DNA of 64,000 bases from Vitellaria paradoxa (lineage: Eukaryota > Streptophyta > Magnoliopsida > Ericales > Sapotaceae). The stretch's first letter is position 1. Each line of letters starts with the position of its first letter. This document shows, piece after piece, positions 32,802 to 45,190 of the stretch. The notes beneath the pieces are model-generated. The model made no database searches. It had not been told where the DNA came from and saw nothing but the letters and a program-made list of their open reading frames with translations. Position numbers and translations under genes: made by a program. The stretch lies in contig CM034242.1 in the NCBI GenBank assembly GCA_019916065.1, positions 15,376,823 to 15,440,822 on the forward strand, read 5' to 3'.

Positions 32802-35800
32802 ATGGCAGCTAAGCCCCTAACAAGTGAGGCGATAGCTCTTACTGAGAAGAAAATGGACATGACATTAGGTGTGTGTCTCATGTTCTGTTTGATGTTGTTT
32901 ATAGGCTATTGATTACTAAAACTTGTGTTTGCTATTATTTTTATCCAGATGACATCATCAAAATGTCAAAAAGTAACACAACTAAAGCTAAGATGCAAAG
33001 AGTTTCAGTAAGAATTTTTCCTCTGGAGCTACTACTTATCTGGTTATTAACGGTGCTTTACCAGCATTTATGTTATGGAAATGCATTTATGCTACTAATG
33101 ACTGGCCTCATTTTAATCCTCAACAGAATAGAAGCCAAAACTTTCTGAACCATGCTGCCCAAGAAAAGTCCACAAGAGTTCAGAGGTTTATGGACACAAG
33201 ATCCTCTCTCAGGCGGGTATGCTTCTAAAGTGCAATATGTCAAATTACTTTCATTACAGATGTGGATATGAAACTATAGTGCCTACAAATACCGGCTTTG
33301 GTTTGGTTTTATTCACTTTTCTTTTGTTTTATATAGGGAGTTCTTGCTCAAAGAAGGTCAAGTTACCAGGGAAACCAGTTTCCTTTGGCAACTGAGGCTG
33401 CAAGAAAGGCTGCAGTTGCTCCAATCCGCAACCGAGCCTTTAAACGAAGCAGGGGGTTTAATATGAATAAACTGAGGTAATTTATGGAGTTAATTGTGGT
33501 TTTTGTTTTTGGGTGATTGCGATGATAGCATCAATGGTAATGCTGTAACTAGAACTGTTGGAATAATTTTGGATGTCAGTGATATTGACTATGATGTTTA
33601 GCAGATGACTAATATTGGTTCGTGTGGATATGTTGCAGGTAAACTGCGGCCCTTTATTGTTGACGATTTTGCGATGTGGTTAATATTTATTAAGTTGCAC
33701 ATTGTTGGTGTTGTCTGTGAGTTGCAAGCTTCCAACCTAGGAGTTCTCCTTTGCAAGTTCACATTTTTCCATCCAAAACCATAAAGCCTGCTCTTATAAG
33801 CTTGATATTCGTCGCATGTGTGGTTTGGGTGATTTTGTTGAGCAGTGCACCTAGAATTTTGAATTTTCTGTCCTGCAACTTGAAATGGCTGTTGAGGCAA
33901 ACAACGTCTGAGAGAGGTTTTGATTTTAAGGTGGTGGTAACTAAACATGAGTTTAGTTTAGCCTGTGGGAGTAGCATTACCTGTGATGGTTATATCAACA
34001 TTGTGAATTAAGTGGCTAGCTGCATGATAGGCTATCAATCCTTTCCTGTTTTGCAGCTGTTTACTGGATAGTGTTTTGGCGGTGTTTATTCATGGCTGGC
34101 CTTGCGTGTTCCATTCCTTAGTTAATTCTCTGGTTTGAAATTAATTTTTCACTGGATGGCATATACTCAAGGAGGCATTTTTTTCCACTCAGTGAGTTCA
34201 CTGGCTTTTCTGCGTGTGAAATTAGATTGCGTATACATATATCATGCAAGAAGTTCTGATGTTCTGTTATTCACTTCAGTATGAACTTTACTCTGAGTGA
34301 CCAATCTAGCCTACAAGCTTCTGCTGATGGATTTTCAATTTATGCTTTAGAAGTCATTGGTATTGGAAATAAGACACTTCATCTTTTGTTATGTCAGTAA
34401 TCCATCGATTGTTCTTTAAGAAATTATCCAGTCTTTTCTTCTAATTAATATTGCCATGCAGTTTAAAGAGTCTGTTCCTGCCAAAAATATATAATTGGCT
34501 GCCATCTGCTTTGATGTACCTTGATGTGGAATTGGCACTATACTTTTGGTTTTTGAAGTGGATTCGTCTGAAATACTGAACTTGAGAGTTCAAGCTCTTC
34601 AAGTCGGTATGTAATAGCTTTTGTTCTCAAGATGATTGAGGGGAAAACTTTGGGGTCGGATGGAGGTCAAAACTATAGATGTGTGGCATTTGCACATCTG
34701 AGTTAATTTACAGAATGTTTAGTGGCTGGAATTTGCAGCTGTGTTGGCTTGTGATTTTGTAGATGAGTCGAACATGGTTGGAAGATTTTACATTGCTAGT
34801 CTGCCAAAGATATTGTGGCTTCTGTGGTTCATGGCTAATTTGGAAGTTATTCAGAGGTGTGAACTCCCCGTATTTTTGACTGATGAGTTGAAAGTAGCCG
34901 TTTGATGTTTTTCTACGGTTCTGCTTCTTCATTGAGGTCTATTCTCCAGGCATTAGTTCCAGGATAAACATTTGATGTGTCTTAACTTCAGAGGGAATGT
35001 TCAATTAGAAGGGAGCAAAATTAAAGAGCTGTCTGGCAATATCAATTCTCGCTTAAATGTCCTGAAACGGTTTGTCTTATCTTTCTATTAGGCTGATATA
35101 GATTGAATGTACAATGTTCGCGGCTCATCCCAGTGAATTTACATGTCAAGATGGTTGTAACAACTTATCATGCCTGGTGCTTAACCTACTTGGGTGGTGG
35201 TCATTCCTCTGCTTGGGGTTTTACTTTTCAAATTACTTCTCTGCATTCATCAGCTATTGTTAATCTTTCTGTATGCAGGTTTGGGGCTACACCATTTCAG
35301 AAGAAGGCTCTGAATGGGAACTTTACAGCAAAGGTATCATTCATATTCTGCACTCTTTGGAGGGTCATGATTATTATATTTCAACCTGCCTGTGACGTGG
35401 TGGCCTGTGAGTTAATTAAGGTGGGGATTTCCTTCAAATTTTTACCCACCTCAGAAGAGTGTTATCCTGAGACTTATCAAAAAGAAAAAGGGAAAATAAA
35501 CACATAAATAGAGAGTGCTATACCTGAGGAAAATTCTAGCTTGATAAACGGTGGGTTGAAATATCTGTCAGATTTGTGCTCTAAGAAAGTTCTGTACCTA
35601 GTGGAATGTATTATCCTCTTAAGCCAGTAACTGTTGAATGATTAATATATCCTTTTGTGTGTGTGTGTGTGTGTGTTCATGGGCTAGAGTTGGCCACTAG
35701 TTACATGTATATAATTTAATTTAACAATTGGTTGCGTTTCTTTGCAGCAGCCTCAGCCGCAGCCACAGCCACAGCCACAGCCACAGCCACAGCCACAGCC

Positions 35801-35978
35801 ACGTGTGAATGCCGCAGCTTATCATAAGCCTCAAACACTAGATTCACTGTTTGCCAACATGAAGGAGCAGAGAATGAGGGCTTTGTCTCAGCAGAGCAAT
35901 GGTGGAAGACGAAAGGGTGGTGCTGGCAGTGGTGGTCGAGAAAGACGGCAGTGGGGAAGAGGCCGGTTTGGCAATTGA
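32802..35978 (+). CDS. UIEF: UAP56-interacting mRNA export factor (UIEF1/UIEF2-like)
   Basis: Six coding exons: 32802-32868, 32949-33007, 33127-33216, 33337-33476, 35279-35333 and 35748-35978. All have GT..AG borders and the phases join cleanly; the total is 642 nt, encoding 213 residues. The ATG follows the leader-intron acceptor directly. Near the N-terminus (residues 18-28) MDMTLDDIIKMSK is a UAP56-binding motif, the signature of plant UIEFs and related export adaptors that link mRNA to the DEAD-box helicase UAP56 in the nucleus. A basic middle region follows (SSLRRGVLAQRRSS, RNRAFKRSRGFNMNKLR), then nine Gln-Pro dipeptides (residues 138-155), a helix with FANMKEQRMRALSQQ, and an Arg/Gly-rich tail ending RGRFGN that suits RNA binding. 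The motif is split by intron 1 of the coding part. The telo-box leader suggests constitutive expression. The family call rests on the binding motif, the RG-rich tail and linkage to NDPK; full-length alignment was not possible. Confidence 0.85.
35748..35801 (+). repeat. Coding CAGCCN hexanucleotide repeat (Gln-Pro)9 in UIEF
   Basis: CAGCCT, CAGCCG and then seven CAGCCA units at the start of the last exon. The repeat begins at the splice acceptor (tttgcag|CAG), so slippage could change both repeat length and acceptor choice. Confidence 0.95.
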
Positions 35979-36340
35979 TTCCAGCTACTTGTGGACTGCT
36001 CGACTGCTACCATCAAATTGCGTACAAGATACTTCGTGCTTTTCTTCGCTTGTTGAAGTAGTTGGAGCGTTGGAAGTGCAGCAGTGGACTGATCTTTCTA
36101 GCTTAAATTTTTTAATTTTCTGAGCTATCTTTCCGTGTGCCCCTTCCCTCATTTGCTATGGAATTGTAGTTCTCACTTCTGGTCCACCAGCTGTGAGCTG
36201 GCTGGCTGTCCAGTCTCTGGAGCAAGGCACAGAAATTGCTGTTCTTTAACCAGATTTTACCCTGCTAGTAATTTTGGTTGGTGTTCAAATTTTTGTATAC
36301 ACCTTTTATGCTACTATTAATATGTGGGAATGTGGGTGAG
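35979..36340 (+). other. 3' UTR of UIEF
   Basis: Base composition stays gene-like to about 36340. No canonical AATAAA is seen; ATTAATAT near 36317 is a possible near-upstream element. The end is approximate. Confidence 0.45.
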
Positions 36341-37370
36341 ATTTGGAAATGGAGAAAAATGTCACTTGTTATGAGTTAATGGTACAACTTCCTGAGATGG
36401 TGGTGTTCTGGAGATATGGTGTGTTGTAATGAGGAAAAAGACATTTATGCTATGCACTTTTCTTTTCTTTTTTTATAATTTTGTCAATTCCAATTTAACA
36501 CCTTAGCGTTTTCAATTTTCTTCTCAATAATTTATGTTCAGGCCATGTTACTCGATTCTGTGAAATGTTGTCTCCGTCATATTTGAAAGCAGGCATTTTT
36601 TATTTAACTAGTTACGTCCTGCGCGTTGCTGTCAATTTTAATTTTTTTTTTATAGTGTTTTGTGTTTAATAATTTTTGAATATTACGAAATTTATATTTA
36701 TTTAGTACAAATTTTTATTTAAAAGGTATTTTTTTAAGATATATTTTATGTAGCTCATTGATACATGCTCATGTAGCTCTAAGTAGATTTGATCGGCGTC
36801 GTTAAATCTATATAGTCGACCCTACTTAGTGGAAGAAAGTTTATTTTGATTTAATTTTTTTTACTGATACACGCTCATGTGGAAAAAGGTTTAGTTTGAT
36901 TTGATTTTTTTTTTACTGATACATGCTCATATAATAGAACACATAGGGTGAGAGTCCATAGTTCTTTGAACGGGTCGGGTTAAAAAAACAAAAAAATAAA
37001 AAATAAAAATAAAAAAAAAATAAACTTATTAGCTCAATATCGCTCTTGTTAAACTATGTTAGTCAACTTAAAAGCTCAACATTTAATCCAAAAATAATAT
37101 TCAGTATTCAAAAACTAGTTAAAAAAAATTAAAGTGCCAATGAAAAATATAAATATCAAATAATTTATTTAAGAAATGGTCCGAGGCTTTTAATAACAAC
37201 AAAATGACCTACGGTGGGCTTATAAAAAAAATTAATAAAAACAAAAATAATGAAAATGCAAAAGATAAAACAAAATACAAAACCCAAAAAAAAAAAAAAA
37301 TAGACGCGTGTCACCACCAGTTCACTTGGCACACTGAAAAGGCGAATCAATTTAAAATATTGGAAGATTT

Positions 37371-37405
<35 letters not shown>

Positions 37406-37960
37406 ATAGAATAAGAGGAAGATTTAAAAAAAAAAAATCAGAAACAAAAGTTTATAAATCTTTTTAGGCAGTCGATTTTTTTTTAAGCTATTCATTTGAA
37501 TTTATTATTAAACTTATAATAAGCAAGTATGTAAAAATAGTATTTAATATCTAGAAATAATAACCTTTCAACTCTCAATGAAAACATAAACATCAACTAA
37601 CTTAGTTTAAAAAATGATAAAAAAAAAAAATACCCTAATAATAGCAACATGGTTGCAAAATGATTATGGGTGCACTTGGAGTGACAAAAAATAATAGTAA
37701 AAGTTATAATCTTATAATTCATACAGTGAGTAAAAGTGAGTGTTTTTTTTTTTTTAAATATAAAAAATTTTTGGTATAATATACTGTTCCAAAGCACCCC
37801 TCTTACTGAACATATGCTCCAAATCATGGACCTGGGGGATCTTGAAGTTGATTGTGCACATGGAAGCATTTCATCTGACATACATGAGTTCTAGTTTATG
37901 GCCAAGTTTAACACATAATTCATCCGGTTATTCTTATTTATATTATATCAGTGTTTAAAG
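36341..37960. other. Intergenic, with a Helitron-like 3' end and AT-rich sequence
   Basis: ACTAGTTACGTCCTGCGCGT at 36607 resembles a reversed Helitron 3' end (CTAG before T, with a GC-rich stem-like stretch), but no matching 5' end was fixed. An (AT)n tract lies at 37374-37402. A piece at about 37660-37810 has the ACTTGGAGTGAC end of the Tourist-like family. No gene. Confidence 0.4.
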
Positions 37961-38029
37961 CTTCAAAAAAGGTAGTTAGATTTAGAAGGGGATGATGTTG
38001 TTTTTGTAGAAGAGGAAAGAAAATACAGG

Positions 38030-38604
38030 TATTTGTTAGAAGAAATGGGATGAAATGTGTATGTCAATTAGTGATGGTGGTTTGAGTTTTAGAGATTTGG
38101 GACATTTTAATCAGGTGCTTTCGGCTAAAGTTGTTTGAAGAATTTTTAAAGATTCATATGTATTGAAATCTAGATTTATCAAGGCAAAAAATTGCCATAC
38201 TTAGGATTTTTTAGGTGTAGAGGAAGTGACTACAGCATTTTGAGGTTGGAAGGTTATATATATTATGGGAGAGAGATTTCTTAAAAAATTGGTTGTTTTG
38301 TAAGGTAAATTCTAACTTGGACATAAACGCTTTTAAATGGCAATTGATTCCAAGTTATGAGAGCCCTATGTGTTGAAAAATATTGAGGCAAGGGGCTTAC
38401 CTTGTAAGATGGCGCATTTTTATAACTTTAAGAATAGATATTAGAGGATTTCACTATTGAAATGCTTTTTGCCAAAACCAATGGTTGATGCAATTCAAAG
38501 GATTTATGTGCCAGCTGATTTATTGTAGTAATGAATGGTTATGGAGACCAACAAAGAATGGGGAGTTTTCGGTCCAATCGGCTTACTTTTACAATTTAAT
38601 GAGA
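38030..38604 (+). pseudogene. LINE (non-LTR retrotransposon) remnant, 5' piece
   Basis: The decayed frame reads KKWDEMCMSISDGGLSFRDL, then GHFNQVLSAKVV, a stop (TGA where Trp is expected), RIFKDSYVLKSRFIKAKN. This is the region after the reverse-transcriptase core in plant L1-type LINEs (the usual pattern is GGLGFRDL..FN.ALLAK..WR). It stops in FYNLMRG at 38604, where another element is inserted, and continues at about 40955. Confidence 0.7.
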
Positions 38605-39586
38605 GGTAAGCATGTCAATAGGGTAGATTTGGATCAAATATGTCGGATCTAAACCTAATTTAGTTCCAATTATAACAGATTCAATTCAGATTTAAAAGTA
38701 ATTGGATCCGATTTGTAAAATTTAGTTCAGATCCATCTACCCAACAAATTTGACCTGTTTTAAAAAATAATTTTTTTAATCATCATTCTATAAAAGTAAA
38801 AATTATTTTTTATTCAAAATATATCATATATATGTATAAGAAGCAAAAACAAATTTGATAAATCACGATTGGTAAGACTGAAAATTTAATATAACCATGT
38901 CTATTTTGTAAACATTTTCAAAATCATAAACTCCATTTGGTAAAGTATATTTACTATTTTTCTGTTTATGTTTATAGATTTAAAAAATTAGTAACAAAAA
39001 TATGTCTGTTAATTTTTTTATTTTTTTATTTGTTTACATAAAAATGACAACTTAAAAAAATGCAAACAAAAAAAAAAGTGTTTTCACTCTTGCTTTTTTC
39101 TGTTGTAAAAATTTCTCAATTTTAACATTTGTTCATTTTTGTTGCATCATATTAATATAAATTATTTTATTCAAATATTTTATTAAATTAAAACTATGTT
39201 TAATAAATAATACAATTTAACTAATTTAATCAATTATTGATTGATTTGATTATATTGTTTATTAACAATAGTTTAATAAATATATTCTATGTTTATTATT
39301 AATAAATAATACAATTAAATAATTTAATAACTGATTTAATTAATTAGTTTAATATAAAATATATTTTATTAAATTATATTTAATAAATAATATAATTAAA
39401 TAATATTCAATATATTTTATTCATTTACACATAATCATGAACGCTAATTAGGGAATTAGCAAATCAACTTTATATGTATAATTTAGTTTTCGTCGACTCT
39501 TTATCTTTAATTTCTAATAAAAAACTAAAAGGATATAAATTACAAATAAAGGTACATTGAGAAAACTGAAACATATAACCAACACA

Positions 39587-39617
<31 letters not shown>

Positions 39618-40954
39618 CTAGCAATTGCCTGTACCCAAAGGTAGAAAAATATAATTTAGCAGATAAATAACTTAAATTTAAATTTATAATGCCAACTTAC
39701 ATAAAAAGTATAAAAATAACCTATAAAAATAAAAATTATTAATAAAAAAGATTAAGGTATAAAATTTTATTATTTATTACAAATATTATCACATTTTTTA
39801 AAATATTAATTTAAAAATCTTTTATATAAAAAGTATTCAAAAAAACATGGGAAGCATGAGAGAAAAAGAAACATAATCTTGGCTATTTAACAAATTTAAC
39901 AGTTAAAAATATCTCAAATTCAAAATTTTAAACTTCTATCTTATATAAATGGCACAAAGTGTAAAAATGTATATTACATTTTTTAAAATATTAATTTAAA
40001 ATCTATTATATAAAAAGTATTAAAAAATATGGAAAGAGTAAGAGAAAAAGAAAAATAATCCTGACCATTTAGCAAATTCAATGGTTGAAAATATTTCAAA
40101 TTCAAAATTTTAAACTTCCTTATTATATAAATGACACATAATGTAAAAATGTATGTATTTAAAATTGAAAATTTAATTTAAATGTTTATTTTTAATAAAA
40201 TTTTAAAAATTTAAATTTTAAATATATTCTTTTAAATAAAAAAATTAATTGATTTTATCTAATAGGTATCCATACATTATTTAATAATAATAGATAATAT
40301 AAGTAAAATATAATTTGTATAATTTTACAAAATATAATACACATATATATATTTATTTGAATTTCAAATTTTAAATTCAAATGATGTGTTTTATTATATA
40401 TTTATTATGCATATATAATAAGTGGTAATGTGATGAAATTTTAGTGATGGTTGGGACGAATGTTAAATCAAAAGATGTGTTTTATTATATAAATATATTT
40501 ATGTTAAAAATAAATTCTTTAACGATATAATAATATAAATAAAATTTTCTTTTAATTATTATATTTTGAAAAAATATTTTTAATTTAATTGCAATGTAGC
40601 TATATTAAAAATAAATGAGTTAGTAATCTCACATAATTAATATGCAAATTAAACAGTATAACTTTTCATGCATGCATCATATACATATATATATATATAT
40701 ATATATAATGGAGTAAAATAGTTGATTTTATTCCATGTAAATTTTTTAATTTTTTATTTTTAAATTTTTTTTATTTGAAAATAATGGGTCTGACGGATCA
40801 TTTAGATTTGGATTCATTAGTTTTTAAACCCAACAAATCTAGATCCGCTGGGTTACGTATTTAATTGAGCAAATCTAAGCTAATATTATTGAATCTAGTT
40901 CGGGTTAGATTTGGACCAAATCCAACCCATTAACAATCCTAGTAGGGGTTTGAA
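38605..40954. mobile_element. TIR element (2.35 kb) inserted in the LINE, itself holding other repeats
   Basis: The left end is GCATGTCAATAGGGTAGATT, then TGGATCAAAT. The right end, reverse-complemented, is GGATTGTTAATGGGTTGGAT, then TTGGTCCAAAT. The inserted DNA splits one LINE frame, so it is clearly secondary. It contains a truncated Tourist-like piece (about 38930-39100, similar to 53138-54163), a Helitron-like copy (39618-40492) and AT microsatellites. The TSD could not be resolved; hAT is the likeliest superfamily but unproven. Confidence 0.6.
39618..40492 (-). mobile_element. Helitron-like copy, shorter relative of 24490-26071
   Basis: The left edge ACTAGCAATTGCC and the following 200 bp match 24489-24700 closely (for example AAATAACCTATAAAAATAAA-type text). 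The right edge ends GATGTGTTTTATTATATAAA, matching the 5' terminus of the family. Confidence 0.6.
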
Positions 40955-41990
40955 GGATGTGGTTAGAACTGGGGCTGAGTTGTGTGTAGAAGGGAATTTG
41001 ATTAGTAACAACGTTTAGGGAGGGTTATGGAGATTGAATATTCCAAGTGAGTGAAATTTTTTTAGTGGAGAATTTTGCAAAATGTTTTACCAGTTAGGGA
41101 TAATCTAATTATAGAAGAAGCTTGGTATTAGATGGGAAATGCCACTTTTGTTGAGACGCTGAAGAGATCCAGAACCACATTTTTACGGAATGAGAGCTGG
41201 CTAGATTGGGTGGTTTGGCTCCAGTTTGGGTGTCACAATATCTGGGCAGGATCAAATGAATGTTGGAGGGTGGATTAAAAAATTACTTGAAGATGGGACG
41301 AGTGAAAAGATGTTTGAAAGGATGATAGCTAATTTTTGGGCATCGTGGATCACAATGAATGACAAGGTGTTTAATATGATGGAAAGGGATATGTCATCGA
41401 TCATCTTCATTGCAGCTACTTATACTAACCTGGTTAGATTTTTCTAACAGTTTTGATGAAGGTGGATCCTTGGGCAAGGAGCAGAAGAGACGTAAAGAAG
41501 ATGCGTGCAAGCAAAAAGAAAAGGTAATGTTTATGAACAAAGATACAGTACTAGAGCTTCTTCATGAAGTTGTTATTTTAGTGGATGGTGCATCGAGGGC
41601 GAGCAATGAAAAAGTAGTTGAAACCTGGCAATGAAAAAAGGTGCTGTCGTTTCAGTAAAAGCAGAGGTGATTTGTGCTTATACGACACTAATGGCAGAAG
41701 GTTTAGCATCTCTTAAAGCATTAACTTGGGTCAAGGATTTAAAATGTCTGAGAGTGACGATATAAATGGATTGTGGGTTGATAATTGGGTATTTACTAAA
41801 CTTTTAACTCTTGTAATTGGAATTCCAAGAATTTATTTTATGATCTGTACAGTAGTTTATCGGGATTTTGTTTTAGTTATATTAGGAAGGTTCCTAGGAA
41901 ATTTGTCAAAGAAACTCGTGGTAAAGGCAAATTTGTATTGGATACTAGTTAATTTTATTATTAATAAAATTTGTTTGTTGGTGATCAAAA
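40955..41990 (+). pseudogene. LINE remnant, 3' piece (zf-RVT and RNase H region)
   Basis: The decayed frame contains LWRLNIPSEVKFFLWRIL, QNVLPVRDNL, then a Cys/His zinc-binding-like segment (GKCHFC..AEEIQNHIFTEC), typical of the zf-RVT domain in plant LINEs. FWASWITMNDKVFN and AEGLASLKAL-like text follows, resembling the RNase H domain. Several stops and frameshifts are present. Together with 38030-38604 it forms one element interrupted by the insertion at 38605-40954. Confidence 0.7.
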
Positions 41991-42800
41991 AACAAATAAT
42001 ACATCAACAGCGCATACTTCTCAACATGACTAATTTTTCTTTTGAAAATTTTCAAATTCGATTAGATCAAAAATAATGAATCAAGTAAAACACTCAATTA
42101 AATAGTCAAACATAATAAAAGTTCTCCCCTACAATTCCATGATGTGCTCTCTCTATTTCTATAACATTAAATACAAAGGCGTGTATATAGACTTGAAATA
42201 TTGACATGTAACTTTCTTCCTCAAGTTTCTTTCTTCCTCAAGTTTCTTTCTTTTTCCAATGTGGCAGCTAAGTAGAATTGAAAATTCTAATGTCTTTCAT
42301 TGGTAGGAATTTTCATCTTTAAGACTTCTCGTCAATTAAGAAATTCAACTAATTAGTATATATTTATGAATTAAAAAATCTTCAATTTAAAAATCTCTAA
42401 TTAGGAAATTCAATATTCTTCAAATATGTAATCTAAGATTTGTTTGAATTTACTAATTAAAAAATCCCCAACATATTTGATGGGGCATATATTTTTATAT
42501 ACACTTTAAAAAGGTTTAATAATTTATTGAGTTAACCGAGATGAAATCCTCTTAAAAAGTTGAGAAATGAGTCATAGATTTTACAAATTAATATTGGAAA
42601 CCTAATAATACTCTATTGCTTTCTCAAATTGTATGCATCTTTATGCAGGGAGGTTGGGCCGGGCCAGCCGGGTCATCGCCGTTGAGTTTGGAAAAATATT
42701 AATTGTATATATAAACTTTTAGATTAAAAATTTTTTATATGATTCGACTCTCTTAAAATTTTGAAAATGATAGACCTTACAATTTCGCCATTGCAAGTTA
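41991..42800. other. AT-rich intergenic sequence
   Basis: No gene. It contains a small tandem repeat, TTTCTTCCTCAAG (about 42213-42245), and a short GC-rich patch at 42648-42688 of unknown origin. Confidence 0.5.
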
Positions 42801-43440
42801 TATGTTACTAAATAATCAAATACAATCTCAAAATGCAAAAAAAATAAAAGAGATTAAACACAAAGATTTTTACAAGGAAAATCCTTCTCAAATATGGGGG
42901 CCAAAAATCTCGAACCATGAAAATCAAAATTTTCACTATATACAAATGGTTACAAAGAGAACTGATAGTATATACAATTTATGTTTTCAACCCTTGTTAC
43001 ACTAATCACAATGAACACTTTCTCCAATACATTAAGAAGAAGTTTCATTGATACTTGATGAATAATACACTTACGCCTTCAAAGAACTTGTGCACTTGAA
43101 GTTTGAGAGATAAAACTACCGTGACTAAGTTGAGAGAAGTCAATTATGAACTCACAAAAACTAAGTTGAGAGAGGTCAATTATAAACTCACAAAGAATAT
43201 GTTATTCTCTCTCTAGAAGTGCTTCAAGACCCTAAGAGAAATTCTCTATTCATAGAGCACTTAAGCAATTCAATGTTCATAGGATTGCACAGTTTTCTAT
43301 TCCCAAAAATCTTTTAGGAAACCATCCTTAAAGTATTTCCAACCTCCTTGAAACTTTAAGAAACCTTTCCGACCTTCTTAAGTACTTCTTTTCTCTCCAG
43401 TTTAGCTATCTTTTCAGTTATTTCATGTGAAAACGCAGTC
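42801..43440 (-). repeat. Third copy of the LTR-like family, reversed
   Basis: Read on the minus strand, 43410-43200 matches the solo LTR at 29387-30062 in order: CGGAAAGGTTTCTTAAAG, CAAGGAGGTTGGAAATACTT, GGAATAGAAAACTGTGCAAT, TGCTCTATGAATAGAGAA and GGGTCTTGAAG. Its start is truncated. A 36-bp tandem duplication (AACTAAGTTGAGAGA) lies at about 43122-43195. The frame at 42802-43005 is probably chance. Confidence 0.6.
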
Positions 43441-45190
43441 TCATTCTTCTAATATTTTTTTATAAAATTTTTTAAATTAATATTTTTAAAAATGTGATAA
43501 TCTACATAATAAAAAAGTTCAAAATTTTGAATTTAGATACTTTCAACTATTGAATTTGTTCAATGGCAATGATTGAATTAATATTAAAAAATATTTCTCT
43601 CTTCTACTTTTTTTCATTATAATCTTAAGTAGCACTCTTCTTCTTTATTCCCTCTTATTCTTTCATCTTCTTAATTTTTTTATTCAATCTCGGTAAATGA
43701 CTATAACTTTACTTTTTTTTTTCCTTATAAAACTACTAGAATTGTGGCAAGTAATATTAGATGTGTTTGGAGTTATATAAATTTGTAAAATTTAATATCT
43801 CGTGTTTTATGCAGTGAGTGAAAAATTTTAATTTTATAATCTCGTAATTTGTGTTTATAGAGATTTGTAGAATTATATATATATATTTTTGTTGTTAACT
43901 TCAAATAGTGCCATTAATAGATGTAAAATGAACACATGATTTTTTACAAAGGACTTACTTGATTATTAATTTATTACAGTTGTAAAATTTATATATTTCA
44001 AATGTATTTATAATTAAATTAAAAACACAAAGAAAATGGCTAAATAATAATTAGGCTTGGAAAAATGTTTAAAATTTATTTCTCACTAAATTAAAAGTCT
44101 TAGTAGTTTTTAAATTAAAAAATGAAAAAATACCTAAATATTAATTAAGCTTAGGAGTAGTTATTTTTTCTAAATTTAAATAAATTTAAAGTGGTCGTGT
44201 TGATCATATTTTATTTTTATTAAGCACGATTAATAATAGTAGTTTTAATTTGAGTTATTTTTATAAAGCTAATTGCAAAAGTATTATCAAATTTTGTGTG
44301 TCACTTACCATATTCATCATTTCTTATCTCCTTTATTTCAATACTAGATGACACTTTTCTCATTCATTCCCTCTCTTATTCTCTCATCTTTTCTAATTCA
44401 CAAAGTCTTTACCTTTTTTTTTTTTTAGTGCCACATCGCTAAATAATTATAACTTTATTTTTTCTCTTGCATATAAAACCACTAGAATTGTCAGGGACGG
44501 AGCCAGAATTTTTGCTGAGGGGGGCACCGAGCACTCAAGAAAAAATAACAATCGACTTATTTTTCGATTAAGAGAATGAGACAAACGATGTTATTTTTAG
44601 AGAGAAAATAAATTATTCTTGAGTATTAACTAGTGAATATATTTCTCACAGTTAATGGTTCAAGCACCTAGAGTTTATTAAAGATATCCCTCGCTACAAA
44701 AAATATAATTATTATTAAATTTTATTATCTATAGAATCTATTGTGTTATATGCTAAATTTACTAATAGTATAAATAAAAATATGCAATAATGTATTAAAA
44801 GGATACACTTTATTTCACAAAAAATACCAAGTTTGATTCTTTTAAACTTCTTATATGTTAAAAAATTTTAAGTTAACTTTAAATTTTTAATAAAATCAAA
44901 ATATCTTAATTTTTAATTAATTTAATTTTTAAATAAAATTAAAATAACAAGGGGGCATTTTAGTAATTTTGTCTTAAAAATTAAGGGGGTCACTTACCCC
45001 CTTGCCTCCATGTAGCTTCGCCCATGCATATAATATCAATAGATGTAAAGTGAGCATATGGATTCTTACAAATGACTAACTTGATTACTAATTTATGACA
45101 ATTGTAAAATATACATATTTTAAATGTATTAATGATTAAATTAACAAATACATATTTTAAATGTATTAATGAATTTAAAATCAGCATATG
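43441..45190 (+). repeat. Copy 1 of a dimeric repeat of about 1.1 kb, split by a hAT-like element
   Basis: Two related halves (landmark AAATGTATTTATAATTAAAT at about 44001; AAATGTATTAATGATTAAAT at about 45121) share the order: GACACT-type word, CACATCGCTAAATAATTATA-type word, landmark, AGTTATTTTTATAAA. The second half is interrupted at 44492-45026. Copies 2 and 3 are at 48354-49490 and 52325-54480. A TCTATATAATGAGAAA start on other copies suggests Helitron relatedness. Confidence 0.65.
44492..45026. mobile_element. hAT-like non-autonomous element, 535 bp
   Basis: Starts CAGGGACGGAGCCAG; the other end reads CATGGGCGAAGCTACATGG. The subterminal word GGGGGTCACTTACCCC parallels the element at 21500-22043. 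Comparison with the uninterrupted repeat copy at 48354-49490 shows where it was inserted, although no clean TSD is visible. Confidence 0.65.

Noticed and set aside
33598..34011. Overlapping frames on both strands in UIEF intron 33477-35278
   Set aside because: No family similarity, no consistent splice sites; the flanking exons join in phase without them.
41226..42076. Three overlapping plus-strand frames as host genes
   Set aside because: They are pieces of the RNase H-side end of a decayed LINE.
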